This document shows positions 32,401-43,159 of a DNA stretch of 43,159 nt, piece by piece (the first letter of the stretch is position 1; each line of letters starts with the position of its first letter). The notes under the pieces are model-generated. The model did not search any database and was not told where the DNA came from. It worked only from the letters and a program-made list of their open reading frames with translations. The DNA lies in NCBI RefSeq assembly GCF_000151315.2, contig NW_011887299.1, forward strand, positions 482,206 through 525,364, given 5' to 3'. The DNA comes from Capsaspora owczarzaki ATCC 30864 (taxonomy: Eukaryota; Opisthokonta; Filasterea). The translations under genes were made by a program, and so were the position numbers.

Positions 32401-35068
32401 GCAGCCGTCGCCAGAGCGGCCGATATTTGCTCGTCTGAAACGCCGCTGGTGAAAGCCGGCATCTCAGTTGAAGGTGCGACAGAGATCAGTCGCTGCACAT
32501 TCACGACTGGAGCAGCACTGGCGCTGGACGGTGGTGGTGCAGGGTTTGGGTTTGAGGGTGGTGTGACAGGCTTTGCTTGGTGCGGAGAAAGCGTAGCAGG
32601 TGTGACAGCTTGCTCTCGCACAACCGCCGCAAGTGACGCGTTCACGGTGGTTTGACTCTCCAAAACAACGACGTCGCTCGAGGTTGACGACCGCGCGTTG
32701 CCACGCACATTGCGGAGATGAGGCAACGAAGGCCGTGTCTCTGATGTCGCCGCGTGAGCGGGTAATTGCCGTGCAGACCGCGCCTCGCGCACAGGCGAGA
32801 GCGACGATTGCGCGTTCAGCGACAGAATCACGGGAGATGAGGGAATGTGCGCGTCAGTCGACTCGGCCGGCGGCGGCGGCGGCGGCGGCGTCTGAGGGAC
32901 ATTTTCTCGAGCTGGTAGTGGTGAGGTTGGAATGACGGGAGCGGCACTGGCAACAATCTCGACCATGGGAGTTGTGTCAGCCATTGCGGGTGGTTGCACA
33001 GCAGCAGTGGAAGTGGTCGTCTCAGCGTCGACATCCATCGGTTCTGCGACGTGGAACACGGGCGGAGAGGATGCTCGAGCGCGAGGTAGGCTCCGATCCA
33101 CGAACGCCGGGAATGGGAAGGTTTGGGATTGAGAGGCCGAGTAGTGCAGGACAAACATGTCTGACTCGGGCTCTGGAGCATGCTGGGATTCTGGAACAAA
33201 GTCCACCGGCAGCACAGATGTCTCCACTTGCATTGGAACAGGGTTCGTTCCAGCACCAGAATGAGAATGGTCGACGACATTCGCTCGAGTCTCTGGCGCG
33301 TTCGCGGTCGCCGGGTTTGCTGCCGCGTCCCTCGAGCTTGCTCCCACTGAAGCAGATAAATCAGAGGACGACGACAAATCAGCGCTTGTAACAACGCCGC
33401 GGTGCTGCACAGCAAATGTGGCGTTCGCCGAGCCTTCAGCAGCAAACGTTGGACTGCGCATAGCTGCCATTCGCGGAGGGATGTCGGGTTCAAATTCGGT
33501 GGATTTCTCTCCAGCATCGGTGCTCACGGTTGAGCGAGATGCCGAGCCGTCGAGCAGACTAACGGTGGGAATCACAGCAAAGGAGTTTGTTTCACCGAGA
33601 GGAGCGTGATGGGCAAAGGCTGTTGCTGCCCGTTCTGAGACTTCTGGATTGCGGGGCGTCGCTGCGGCCGGCTCGTGGTCAATCACTACTGAAGCTTGGT
33701 TGACAGGTGCATTCCGCGGGATCGGAGCATCCAGCCAGGTGGATCGGGACGCATCCGGGTCATCAAAAGTGCCAGCAACAACAAGGGGAGTGGGGACGGC
33801 GCCAGACGCAGGAGCGGGCAAGGTAGCAATGGTGCTTGGCCACTCCTCGCCCGCATCCATCAGTGGCTCCACAGCAGAGCCGATCGCAGCTGCGTTGGGG
33901 ATCTCGGAAGGACGTAGAAACGCGTTGCCAGGGATGAAGGTGCTGCTGGTGGGGTTTAACGAAGCGTTTACTGCATCGTTGTGCGTGGCTGATCTGCTGC
34001 TGCTGCTGCTGCTGCTGCTTGTGGTCGAGCTGGAGGGATTGCTGGCGCCAGGCTGCGAGCCGCCCATGGCCAGTGCAGCAGCGCGGGAGAACAGGTCCAC
34101 CTGCGACGACAGCGCGGGATCCCGGTGATGTGGCAGGTCTTCCTCTTCCTCCTGAGCAGCCGGCTCATTGCCAGCTTGGTGCGGTTGGGCAACCTCGTCC
34201 ACGGCTTGCCTGCGAGAAGGCGAGGCAGGATGTTGATTTTGTTGATGTTGATGTTGATGTTGTTGTTGTTGTTGGTGAGCAGACCCCCTGACAGTTGCAA
34301 CACACTAAACCCAGTCGGAGTGGAAAATTGGAGTTGGCTGGGATCGAAGGGTGCATGCTGGCGATCGGCAGGGTCGGCTTGACCAGCAGCAGCAGCAGCA
34401 GCAGCAGGATGGACAGTGGCGGCAATGGAAGGTGCGTCGTCCATCACCTGGAGATTCGTCAGTGGCGCATGTTGCTTGTGCTGCTCCAGTGGCATCGCGC
34501 TTGTGGTTGTGGTCGCCTGCACATCGTTGAGAGTGGGAGGAAATGTCGCGTCGACACCATGGCTCGTGTCACCCGCAATGTCGTTGTTGCCTGTGTCCCA
34601 ATCGTCCATCTCGAGGGACGGCGTGTTCTGTTGCGCCGCAAGCGCAAGGATGACCGATGGCGGTGGACCACCGGACGTCGTTGTGGCGACTGGCCGGCCA
34701 GTGCGACCGGGGAGCTTGGCGCTGCCAGCCAATGCTGCCGCCGAGGCGGTCGCTGCAGCCACAGGCGATGGTGCAGCCTTCACCCATGCCTCCTGGCGGC
34801 GTTTCTGTGACGCAGAGAGCCTCCAACGATCGTCGGTTGCAACCTGCAGGGCGGGGTCGGCCACATCTGGCGTTGGGGATGGCGAAGGCTCCATTTGCTC
34901 GGCATCAACCAAGCTGACGCTGCTGCTGGTAGTCGTGGAAGTAGTAGTATCAGCAGTGGTACTAGTACTGGTACTGAAAGTGGCAGCGGAAGTGGTGGTC
35001 AGTCCTGGGGTCTCGACGTGCTGTGGCGACCCTGCCGCAGAGGCAGCGGTTCCAGAACGACTGAGCAT
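29408..35068 (-). CDS. TP53BP1: 53BP1-like DNA-damage adaptor (tandem Tudor, tandem BRCT)
   Basis: Exons are about 34293-35068, 30171-34209, 30009-30082, 29854-29929 and 29408-29689 (5247 nt, 1748 residues; human 53BP1 is 1972). A long disordered Ser/Pro/Ala-rich region contains scattered SQ/TQ sites (PESQHAP, SASQSQT, LESQTT), possible ATM-type targets and LC8-type motifs. The tandem Tudor (residues about 1185-1325) has VLARWKDGSFYAG and VLFDDG, retaining Trp, Tyr, Phe and Asp of the methyl-lysine cage. A bipartite basic stretch follows. BRCT1 begins DTLFLGFIFYLT, close to human TLFLGYAFLLT. BRCT2 ends CEWIVQCLIVGRLI, close to human QEWVIQCLIVGERI. It should bind methylated nucleosomes at breaks. 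The first donor is uncertain (GTCAGG at 34292 best fits phase). Confidence 0.88.
34255..34275 (+). repeat. TTG/GATGTT microsatellite in proposed intron 1 of 53BP1-like gene
   Basis: Trinucleotide repeats (AAC/ATCAAC on the gene strand) lie between the proposed donor and the acceptor at 34210-34211. If not removed by splicing they would put the two long frames out of register. Confidence 0.6.
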
Positions 35069-35159
35069 TCTCGGGGGTTTTGGTGGTGAACAAGGCAAAA
35101 AGTTCTGTCACTCTACAAGCATCAAAAAGCCAGCCAACGGCATGGCAAGGGAAGGGAGG

Positions 35160-35375
35160 TCAGCAATGCAAACAACCAAAAGAAAAAAAAATTGCGCGGC
35201 TTTTTTTCCCGCCTTTTTTTCTCAACACTTTGTTTTTGTTCTCGTCGCTCTGCGTTTCGTCGGTGGACACTTTGCTCCGCACAGTGTGCAAATACAGTAA
35301 CTCATGCTCTACAGTCACCATCCACTCGGTCGGAACCGTCCGCGCGCGGGAAGAGGACGAGGCGGTGTTCGACAT
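35160..35375 (-). CDS. Candidate small gene or upstream exon
   Basis: This is a 71-codon frame with coding-like third positions over its first 54 codons (MSNTASSSSRARTVPTEWMV, then VEHELLYLHTV and an acidic/Lys-rich stretch). The last residues look like non-coding read-through. It is either a short gene or a 5' exon of the 53BP1-like gene: an acceptor just upstream of that gene's ATG (TGACAG) opens a frame, NFLPCSPPKPPRM, leading into it in phase 0. Function unknown. Confidence 0.35.
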   Translation of the reverse strand: MSNTASSSSRARTVPTEWMVTVEHELLYLHTVRSKVSTDETQSDENKNKVLRKKGGKKSRAIFFSFGCLHC

Positions 35376-35941
35376 GCTTTCTCTTCAGGGAGCAAAGACA
35401 TGCTTTCATGCAAGAAAGAAACGGCTTTCCATTCAACCCGCTTTTGCGCCAGCCGTCCTTCCAGTCACCATCGCGTCATGGACAGAGTGTGGAATCGTTA
35501 TACACACCGAAACACGTTGATGGGGCAAAGTGGCGCCGGCGATGTCCTTGCGTTGTTGGAATGGGAAGCGAAGCCAAAGCAAACGAGCTCCCAGATGGAC
35601 AAGAATTGAACGCAAAAGCAAGCAAAGTTACAAAAAATAATAATATTAATAAATTATAAAAAATCAGACTGAGACGCGTTCAAGAACCCTAATCTGAATG
35701 CATGGGAAATCGGTTCTTGAACAGAAACTGCCGTCAAGTCATTGCCAGCCATCAATCCCAGCTCCGTTGCAAGCAGGACTATTGAGGATCACTGCTTTCT
35801 ACTTTGCGGTGTTTTGTACCAAGAAAAATGTCCCAATCAGAAGAGCCAACCCCTCATTGATCCCGACGTGCCCGCAGCAGCGCAGCTGGTCCATGCAAGA
35901 GGTCTCGACCACGCCCAACGATTCTCCCGGAGATTGTTCAA

Positions 35942-36079
35942 ATGAGTTTGGATTACTCGGATTGGCCGATGGGGCTCGAGGAGGCCAAACAGCACTGCGA
36001 GACGCCGATCAACAAGCGCAAGCAGTTTGTCATTTTCCCACAACGAAGCGGCGGTGTTTGCGCGTGCCTTTTCGCTTAG
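35942..36079 (+). CDS. Candidate short ORF or exon
   Basis: This 45-codon frame starts MSLDYSDWPMGLEEAK and continues QHCETPINKRKQFVIFPQ with GC-rich third positions, unlike the opposite strand. The frame is also open upstream (ILPEIVQ). A GTGAGC donor overlaps the stop (after TTCGCTTA), so it may be an exon of a longer unrecognised gene. No family is recognised. Confidence 0.25.
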   Translation: MSLDYSDWPMGLEEAKQHCETPINKRKQFVIFPQRSGGVCACLFA

Positions 36080-36317
36080 TGAGCATAGATTGTGTTTTGT
36101 CATCAGACCTGCCCCCCCCCAAAAAAAAAAACACGGAGGGGGAGGTGTTTCTGCTGCTCATCGAATAAAAGTGAGCAATGCAACTTGCGCTGTGATTGCT
36201 GCTGCACCAGTTCCCCACCCCGCCTCCAACAAAGTGAATCCGAATCAATGACACTGATGCCTAAAACGAGCATTTGAATTCATTTCCATCATTCTCAGAC
36301 TTGACTGCGCGTCCAGC

Positions 36318-36635
36318 TCACTCTTGGTTTTCAGGTTTGTAGTACTCCAACACAGACGTCGAGTCTTCCACGCGCACCGCCCCTTCGCGCTTCAAGTGCT
36401 GGTGGTGGGTGGCGATTCAGTCAAGCTGCGGGTCCAATCGACTCACGGCACCACGACCACACACAGTGTGCTGCAGGGGATGAGAGAGTGAGGAGCGTGT
36501 CGTGGATGGCGCTGTCTTGGCGTGGTTCACCTGCTATCTGAAACAAGCGCAGAGCACGTCGGCAATGGTCAACAGTCGGACGTCGCACTTGCTCACTCGA
36601 GCCTTGTCCGCAACCAAAACTTCCACTCCTGCCAT
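36318..36635 (-). CDS. Candidate tiny spliced gene (47 residues)
   Basis: Exons are 36597-36635, 36447-36470 and 36318-36398, all phase 0. The donors are GTGAGC and GTGAGT, with AG acceptors. The product begins MAGVEVLVADKAR, then HTVCGRGA, then HLKREGAVRVEDSTSVLEYY and a short hydrophilic end, KPENQE. Codon use and splice-site quality support a real gene. The second intron (48 nt) is shorter than others here. I do not recognise the family. Confidence 0.4.
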
Positions 36636-37235
36636 TCGTCACGCGCAAGTGAGCGTCGAAAGAGAGGTCGCGGGGGTTTGGCACGAAGAGCGGAGGAAAA
36701 AGTCAAATGGCGCTGCTTGCCTCGGATAAAAGCCAAGACAAGCAGAACAGAACAGAACGAAGAAGAAAAAAAAAAAAAAAAAAAAAAAAACTCCATGTGC
36801 TTTCCAACAAAGCTCGGTTTGCTCTTGCGCTGCACGCGTGCTGTCGACGTCGACCCAGTAGCCACACGCATGGCAACAACAGGTGGCGATTATTCGAGAT
36901 GAGCGGAGCCGCGTGTCGAAAGGGACACGCGTTGGAGCGCGACGGAACCCCCTCTCCCCTTTAAACGAGCGGCGGCGGCCCTCGTGGAAAACAACATGAC
37001 CGCATGTGTGCCCTCCCTCGACTCTGCTGCCATTGTGACCGAGCGCTGGTGCCATTTCGTGCTCTAACTCTATTTGTGCGTGTGTTTGTCTGTGCTTGTG
37101 TGTGCGTGTTTGTGCGCGCGCTGTTGAAACAGGAGCATTGCTTTTTCTATCGCCATCACGGTCTTCTTGTGGCTTTGAACACAAGCTCTTCTTCTCCGTC
37201 TAATTCTTCTCATATCGTCGTCGTCGTCGTCATCA

Positions 37236-40200
37236 ATGCTGCGAGCAGCTTCCGTTGGCGCCGCTGCAGCGCTGGCTGGTCGATCACGAGCGGTTGCGCA
37301 CGTCTCGACTCCGTTGGCGTCAGTTGCCGCAATGTCGCCTGTCGCGTCGCCGACGCGTCGGTCGGCGTCTGCAATCGTCGTGCCAGGCCAACACCTCGGG
37401 TGGTCGGCGCCAGTCCTCGCCGCGAGGCAGTCGCGTGCGGGCTTTTACGAGCGTTGCCCATGCCTCCGCAGTCAAGGCTTCGGCTTCTGCAGTCGCTGCT
37501 GCGGCTGAGGATGACCTGGACGATGTTCCCGAGTCGCCAGCAACCGCCACCACCTCTGTTTCTTCGACAACAACCACAACCACAACAACAACAACCACAA
37601 CAACAACAACAACAACAGCACCCTCCAGTCCTACTCGGAATCCTGCTTCGGCCACCCCCGCGAAATCAACAAAGCGGCGAAGCACCGCCGCCGTGGTGGA
37701 CGCCTCGGCCGAGGAGGTCGCGCCAAAGCCAAAGCGAAAAGCCGCCAAGGCAAAAGCATCGACTGTCAAGCAGCCAGAGCCGTCCTCGCCCATTTCAACG
37801 CAGACGTCTGCACCAGCAGCGGCACCAGCTGCAGTCGCACCAGCGCCACCACCGGCTGAAGCTGCAAAGGCCCCGGAAATCCCAGTCAATCCAATCCCCG
37901 CGCCGCCTTCGATCGCCAATTTTGATGCATCAGCCACCGAGGCTGCAGCACGCCTGGAGCAAGAGCATCTGAGCGGCAACATTGCCGCCGTGGAGGCAAA
38001 AATCGAACAGGCTCGAAAAGTGTTGCTCCAATCGCACTCGTCAGCTAGGAATCGTGCCGTCCGCAACGAGGGCGAGGTGGACATGTTGATCAATTCAAAG
38101 CACTATGATGCAGCCCTGCGACTCTTGCAAACAACCATCAAGTCGATGAACCTCACGGATGCCACGCTGCTCTCGCAAGGCCTCCTCGGTATTGGCGTGG
38201 AGCGCATTCAAGTAGCAACCCTCAATCGTCTGATGGCCGCGTTCGCCACTTCCGACAACTCGGCTGGTGTGTACGACACATACTTGTTGTTTGGCCAGTC
38301 GGACTCTCAGCCCGATTTTCGCTCGCTCGCATTGCTCCTCGATGCCTGCGCCATGTAAGAAGCGTTGTATTTCGTCTCTGGGGTGGAGGGGGGGGGGGAA
38401 TGGCCCGTTTGATTTTGGAGGGCTTGTTGGTACGGCGATTCTGACTCCACTGGTTTGGTTGTCCTCTTTTGCAGCGATGGTGATTTAGAAGGTGCCCGAG
38501 GCGTCATGACTGAAATTGAGCTTTCCCACCGTCTGCAGCAAATTCAGTGGGCGTGTTCATTAACCCCTCCGCAACTCGAGAGGATTGTGAAGGTATGACT
38601 TTGACGACCAATTGGTTTTTTTATCAAAAATGGAATTTTGCCAACCATGATGACTCATTTTTTTTGCCCTTTTCTGTTTTGCTGAACAGATCATTAAAAA
38701 GGTCGATCCTTCATTCGTTCTGGATGAGCTTCCTGGTGACGTGTCCTCCGTGTCTGAGGATACACTTCGCGAAGTGCATGCGCTTGTGAGCGATTCTTTG
38801 CCGTCAGAATTAGCAGCCCAACCGGCGGAGCCTGTTCCTCGGTTTGAGACAGAGGTGCCCGTCCCCGAGCCTCAATGGTATCGCCCCGAAAATCCGTATT
38901 TTCGCGATATGCTCGATGCGTTTAAGCATCTCGAAGACCTGTCGATGCCTGGTCACGAATTACAGCTCAAGATGGAAGAGGCCATGCTTGATCTTGGTGC
39001 TGATCGGTAGGGTTATCATGCGTGCTCCAACCCTGTTGCCTTTTGTTGGTAATCAAGGCAATTTTGATGCATTTCTCACGGTTGTTTTTGTTGTTGTTGT
39101 TGTTGCTATTGCTATTGCTATTGTTATTGTTATGATTGTGGCGCTCTTTTGACATTTCAGCGTGCTTCAATCGGTCGATACAAATGCTGCCACTCGAATC
39201 CTGGGCGGGCAGCGAATGGAGCAATTGCAACAGCGCTGGTTGCTGGCTGTCGTTGCTCACATGACCAACTCACGTACGTTCCAGCTTCTGATCGGATGCG
39301 ACCGACGGTAGCACTGTGCTCATTGCCTCATTCGTGGTGTGTTTGTTTCTGATGTGCAGCGAATCCGGTTTACGCCCCGCTTCTCGAGGTGCTTTCCCGT
39401 CGCAAGCTCGCCTCAATCGCGATTAGCACATTGACGCGTGAGGTATGTCAGACGAGTACCAAACCTATTGGAAAGTTTTTTCTTTTTGATTTCAACTGAC
39501 ATTACAACTTTCTCTGTCTCAGGTCGTCGGATCCGCTGGTTGTCGTCACGTTCTTGCTGCTTCGCACATTGGTCGTCAAGTGCACATGGCCTATTCGTTG
39601 AAGCGTCTTGGAGCTGGCGGAAACGAGTTTGCGCGGCTTGCTGCCAGTTTCCCGAAATTCATGGCCAAGTTCAAGAAATCAGCCATGCCCGGCAAAGTTG
39701 TTCCCGATCACGTCGTGTGGAAGACCTTTATTCAACATCATCTCATCGGAGTCAAGGCCGTTTCTGTGCCTGATTGGTCGGAAGATACTTTTGTGGCGGT
39801 AGGGCTTGGTTGTGTTTTTCCTGTTCCTTTTTTTTTCCGTTTGTGTTTGTGTCAGCGGCAAGGGGATTGAGAAGCTTTCCTCACTTTGACAATTGTTTTC
39901 AGATTGGAGGTGCGCTTCTCTCACACCTCATAGCCGCGGCTGAGATTCGGCCTGGAATGGCGGATGTCGTAGATTTTGTGCCGTAAGTTTTTGCGCATCA
40001 TGGTTGGCGTGGCGCTTTGTCGGTTTTTGCTCGCAACCAACTCAGAACAATTCTTTTTCTTTGCCACATTGCCCATTCGTCCCTCCGTTCGTAGGTTGGC
40101 GCACATTACAACGACCAAAAAAGCCAGCAAAAAAAAGGCCAAAAGTTCACCCGACGTCCCCACGACTCCGCCCGACGTCTCCACGACTCCACCGCTCGAT

Positions 40201-42951
40201 TTGCAACCTGCTTTCTTTTTGACCATCAGGCACGTGGAACATAATCGCAAGGTGACCATGCTCTGTCCTAACGAGCACTTGGTGCAGTTTTTCAAGGTGC
40301 ATCCTCGCGACGTTCGTAATCAGGTATGTTTCTAGTTTTAAATTTTGGGTCGGAGCGGGGGGGGGGGTTTCGTCGTTTAGTTGTATGTACTCGACACTCA
40401 TCATTTTTGCTTTTGCATTCCTGCCCAACAGACCTTCCAATTCGCGAAAATGCTTCCCATGGTTGTTCCACCCATTCCTTGGATCTCACACAACCATGGT
40501 GGCTACCTCTTGTTGAGCGCCACTGGCCGCAGTACGCTGATGCGTACCATTCACAACGACCAGCGACGAATCCTGAAGCTTTCGCAAAACCGTCTCGGTG
40601 GTGTTTTCGACGCTCTCAATGCAATCCAAACCACGGAATGGCGCGTCAACTCCCGCGTTCTTGCTATCCAAATTGCCGTGAGTTTTGATCGATTACCCTG
40701 GCCAAGACCACGAACAAACAAACAAACAAACAAAAACAAAACCCCGTGCTCATTATTCTCACTTTTTGCGCGCTCTCTTCACAGATCTGGAATCAAGGTG
40801 GCGATCCCGAATTGGACATTCCCGACGTTAAAGACATTCCCGAACCCCGCCAACCAACCGGCGCGGATGCCACACACACCGTGATGGCAGAGTACTTTGC
40901 CACTCGTCAGCAAATCCGCGAAGAGAATCGCAATATGCACAGCATGCGCTGCACAGTTCAATATCAACTGTTGATTGCTTACAAGGTTGGTTTTTGGAGG
41001 CTTGTTTTTTTCTTTTTGGGGGTGTTTGGTGGTTTTGATTTCTCGCCTTGGGTTGATGCTATCTGCTTGCAATCTCACCTTTGACTTTCTGCTGTTGTTC
41101 GTTTTCATAGCTCCGACACAACAGGCTCTACATGCCAGTTAATCTCGATTGGCGAGGCCGCGCATACACTGTCTCGCCCAATTTGACTCACTTGGGCGGA
41201 GACATGACGCGTAGCACCCTCATGTTCCACCAACGACGGCCTCTGGGCGAAAATGGCTTGTTCTGGCTCAAGGTTCATCTCGCAAATTTGTGCGGTGCCG
41301 ACAAGTACGTGCTAGATTCGTTTGGTGCATGCAATTGTGTGATGGCGCGATTCGTTTTTTGTGCTCGTGTTCTGGCCAGACTGACTTGACGTCTATTGTC
41401 ACAGATGCTCTCTGCAAGATCGCGTCAAGTTTGTTGACTCGAACTGGAAGCATATCATTGATTCAGCTCGCGATCCGCTGAAGGTACGTTTGTCCTCCAA
41501 CTGCTGTGTGTTTGTGTGTGTTTTTTTGGAGCAAAAATTCATGGTTCTCATTCGACAATGTTTGCTTTGGTCGCAGGAGCGTGGTGGTCTCGGCTGGTGG
41601 CGTCAGCAAGAAAATCCGTGGCAAGCGTTGGCCGCCTGCTTTGAGCTTGATGCCGCAACCTCCCTTCCGGATCACCGCCTGTACGAATGCGGCCTGCCCG
41701 TGCAGATGGACGGTTCTTGCAACGGTCTTCAGCACTACGCTGCTCTCGGCGGCGACGTGCTCGGCGCGTTGCAAGTCAACTTGCTTCCCAGTCCTCAACC
41801 AATGGACGTCTACCAAGCTGTTGCAACCATTGTTTCCGAGCGCATCGACCAGCTTGCCGCTGAAGGCAATCACAATGCAATCCGTCTGAAAGGGCTCGTC
41901 AAACGCAAGGTTGGAGCTGTTGTTAAAAAAAAAATCGTTGGGTGCCTTTGCATTTGTCGGCTTGATGCATTTCTCACGTTTGCTCTCTTTTCTCCTTGTT
42001 GGCATTGTAGATTGTCAAGCAAACTGTCATGACCAGCGTCTATGGCGTTACGGTCGTCGGCGCCAACGCTCAGATTGCCCGTCAACTTGCTGCTCTTCCC
42101 CATTTGGACGAAAGCCAAGCCCATCAACTCGCCACTTTCCTCGCGCCCATCGTTTTCGAAGCTCTGAGCGCCATGTTTGCACAAGCAACCGAGATCAAGA
42201 CATGGCTGCAAGTATCCGCTCGCCGCATTGCTGCTTCTGGTGACTACGTCAAGTGGGAAACGCCATTGAATCTCCCAGTCTTGCAGCCCTACATCAAGTT
42301 GAGCCACGGTGTAAGTCGCTCATCCTTGCTTTGAAGCGAAACGTTGTCAAGCATGAGGTTTAGTGTGCAGCATACCAGGGGGTTTCCTTTTTCCTTTTTC
42401 CTTCTTTTCCCCCTCCCCTCCCTCTCCCCTTCGTGTTTCTCCCTCCCCCCAAGTCCACTCACCTTTTCCCTTGGTCACCCTTGCCAACTGGTTTGTTTTG
42501 GACACAGGTCAAGGTGATTGATCGCCAAAAGCATGCAACGGCATTCCCACCGAACTTTGTGCACTCGCTTGACGCCACCCACATGATGATGACCGCCTCT
42601 GAAGCCCATCGGCAAAACCTTGTCTTTGCCTCGGTGCACGACAGTTTCTGGGTGCACGCTTGCGACGTTACGGACTTGAATCGCATTTTGCGCGAGCAGT
42701 TTGTCAAGATGCACAGCTTCCCCCTGATGCAACAGCTTCGCGATACTTTCAAAGCGGTCTATGCTGATCGAACTCACCCGAAGGGCATCGACAAGATGGA
42801 TCAGGACGGCGATTCTGAGGCCGTTGCCGACGTTGCTCCCGATCAACCAAGGCTCAAGGGCGGACACGTTGCACTCACCTTCCCCGCCCTCCCGCCTCGT
42901 GGCTCCTTGGATTTGAACGAGGTGCTCAAGTCTGAATTTTTCTTTGACTAG
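37236..42951 (+). CDS. POLRMT: Mitochondrial RNA polymerase (single-subunit, T7-like)
   Basis: The main exons run 37387-38354, 38475-38592, 38690-39006, 39161-39273, 39360-39442, 39523-39798, 39903-39982, 40095-40323, 40432-40677, 40785-40985, 41111-41304, 41405-41483, 41577-41909, 42011-42310 and 42508-42951, and all chain in frame. It transcribes mitochondrial DNA. The N-terminus is a presequence (MLRAASVGAAAALAGRSRA, then VRAFTS), a Thr/Pro/Ala-rich region, and a helical segment. Polymerase motifs: LPMVVPPIPW, NLDWRGRAYTVSP, VQMDGSCNGLQHYAAL (catalytic Asp codon near 41709), KQTVMTSVYG (fingers), PPNFVHSLDATHM and VHDSFWVH (second Asp, 42640). About 1345 residues (human 1230). The long first frame lacks an upstream ATG, so a short first exon from 37236 with an intron ending at 37386 is inferred. 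Confidence 0.92.
37566..37619 (+). repeat. ACA/ACC repeat coding poly-threonine
   Basis: A trinucleotide repeat in the N-terminal region of the mitochondrial RNA polymerase gene codes about 18 Thr in a row. It lies between the presequence and the conserved polymerase and is likely disordered. Confidence 0.85.
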
Positions 42952-43159
42952 ACACTCGATCTTTTTTTCAATTTGTGCAAGGCCTTTTTTTTTCTGCCTC
43001 AACCCTTCCCCTCCCCCCCCATCTAGCCTTTTTCATCGTTGTTCCCTCTTGTTGTTGTTAACACCACCCAATAAATCACCCCCCCCCCCACCTACAAAAC
43101 GTTCACCCAAGTCTACCATTTTCCCAATAGATCAATGGCTCATTGTACTTTTTTTTTTC
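42952..43159. other. 3' flank of the RNA polymerase gene
   Basis: This is pyrimidine-rich 3' UTR and flank with the AATAAA given separately. No further gene is seen before the window ends in a T-run. Confidence 0.5.
43070..43075 (+). terminator. Poly(A) signal AATAAA
   Basis: A canonical hexamer sits about 120 bp after the stop codon of the mitochondrial RNA polymerase gene, followed by a C-rich run. Confidence 0.6.

Larger units (their letters stand above)
35069..37235. other. Divergent intergenic region
   Basis: This gap of 2.2 kb lies between the 53BP1-like gene and the mitochondrial RNA polymerase gene. Apart from the three small candidates given separately it has a 25-nt A-run (36766-36790) and a plus-strand AATAAA near 36165. 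A GT/TG-rich tract at 37080-37120 lies upstream of the polymerase start. Confidence 0.5.

Noticed and set aside
33649-35300. Plus-strand frames up to 294 codons
   Set aside because: They are antisense to the 53BP1-like gene. The opposite strand has the domain evidence and consistent splicing.
37004-37972. 322-codon plus-strand frame over the polymerase start
   Set aside because: It is out of frame with the polymerase, rich in Arg/Gln/Pro from the ACA repeat read in another frame, and has no recognisable domain.

Overview
The window is nuclear DNA from an intron-rich eukaryote. Genes carry many short GT-AG introns, most of them about 50-130 bp. Coding third positions are GC-rich, and homopolymers and microsatellites are common between exons. 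The gene set points to a unicellular relative of animals: a 53BP1-type Tudor/BRCT protein, FYVE, SAM/SH3/PH and NLR-like leucine-rich-repeat proteins, a fungal-type UPRT, and a chromodomain Ty3/gypsy element. A filasterean such as Capsaspora is my best guess, but this is inference and not proof.

Region 1 (1-8257) is a transposon cluster. It starts with the 3' end of a LINE ORF2 (plus strand). Next comes a LINE ORF1 on the minus strand, split by a broken chromovirus (about 1746-6900). The cluster ends with a second, inverted copy of the LINE ORF1 tail (7973-8257), which stops about 10 bp from the stop codon of a host gene.

Region 2 (8267-14144, minus) holds three genes. The first is a 16-exon leucine-rich-repeat gene in which almost every repeat is its own 84-nt phase-2 exon. 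The second is a secretory cyclophilin-like protein. The third is a four-exon SpoU/TrmH RNA methyltransferase with a mitochondrial-type leader. The methyltransferase is head-to-head with a five-exon uracil phosphoribosyltransferase (14340-15835, plus).

Region 3 (16216-21006, plus) is a SAM-SH3-PH scaffold protein ending in two ITIM/ITSM-like tyrosine motifs. Convergent with it is a run of four minus-strand genes: a FYVE-armadillo protein (21433-25125), adenosine deaminase (25455-27129), a CRAL-TRIO/Sec14-like protein (27283-29178) and a 53BP1-like protein with tandem Tudor and tandem BRCT domains (29408-35068).

Region 4 (35069-37235) has only small candidate genes. It is followed by a single-subunit mitochondrial RNA polymerase gene of about 16 exons (37236-42951, plus) with a poly(A) signal at 43070.

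The host genes are functionally unrelated (nucleotide salvage, mitochondrial transcription and RNA modification, membrane/phosphoinositide signalling, DNA-damage response). I see no operon-like logic. Exon chains were checked by adding exon lengths and phases. Where a chain closes exactly in frame, this is stated in the entry.
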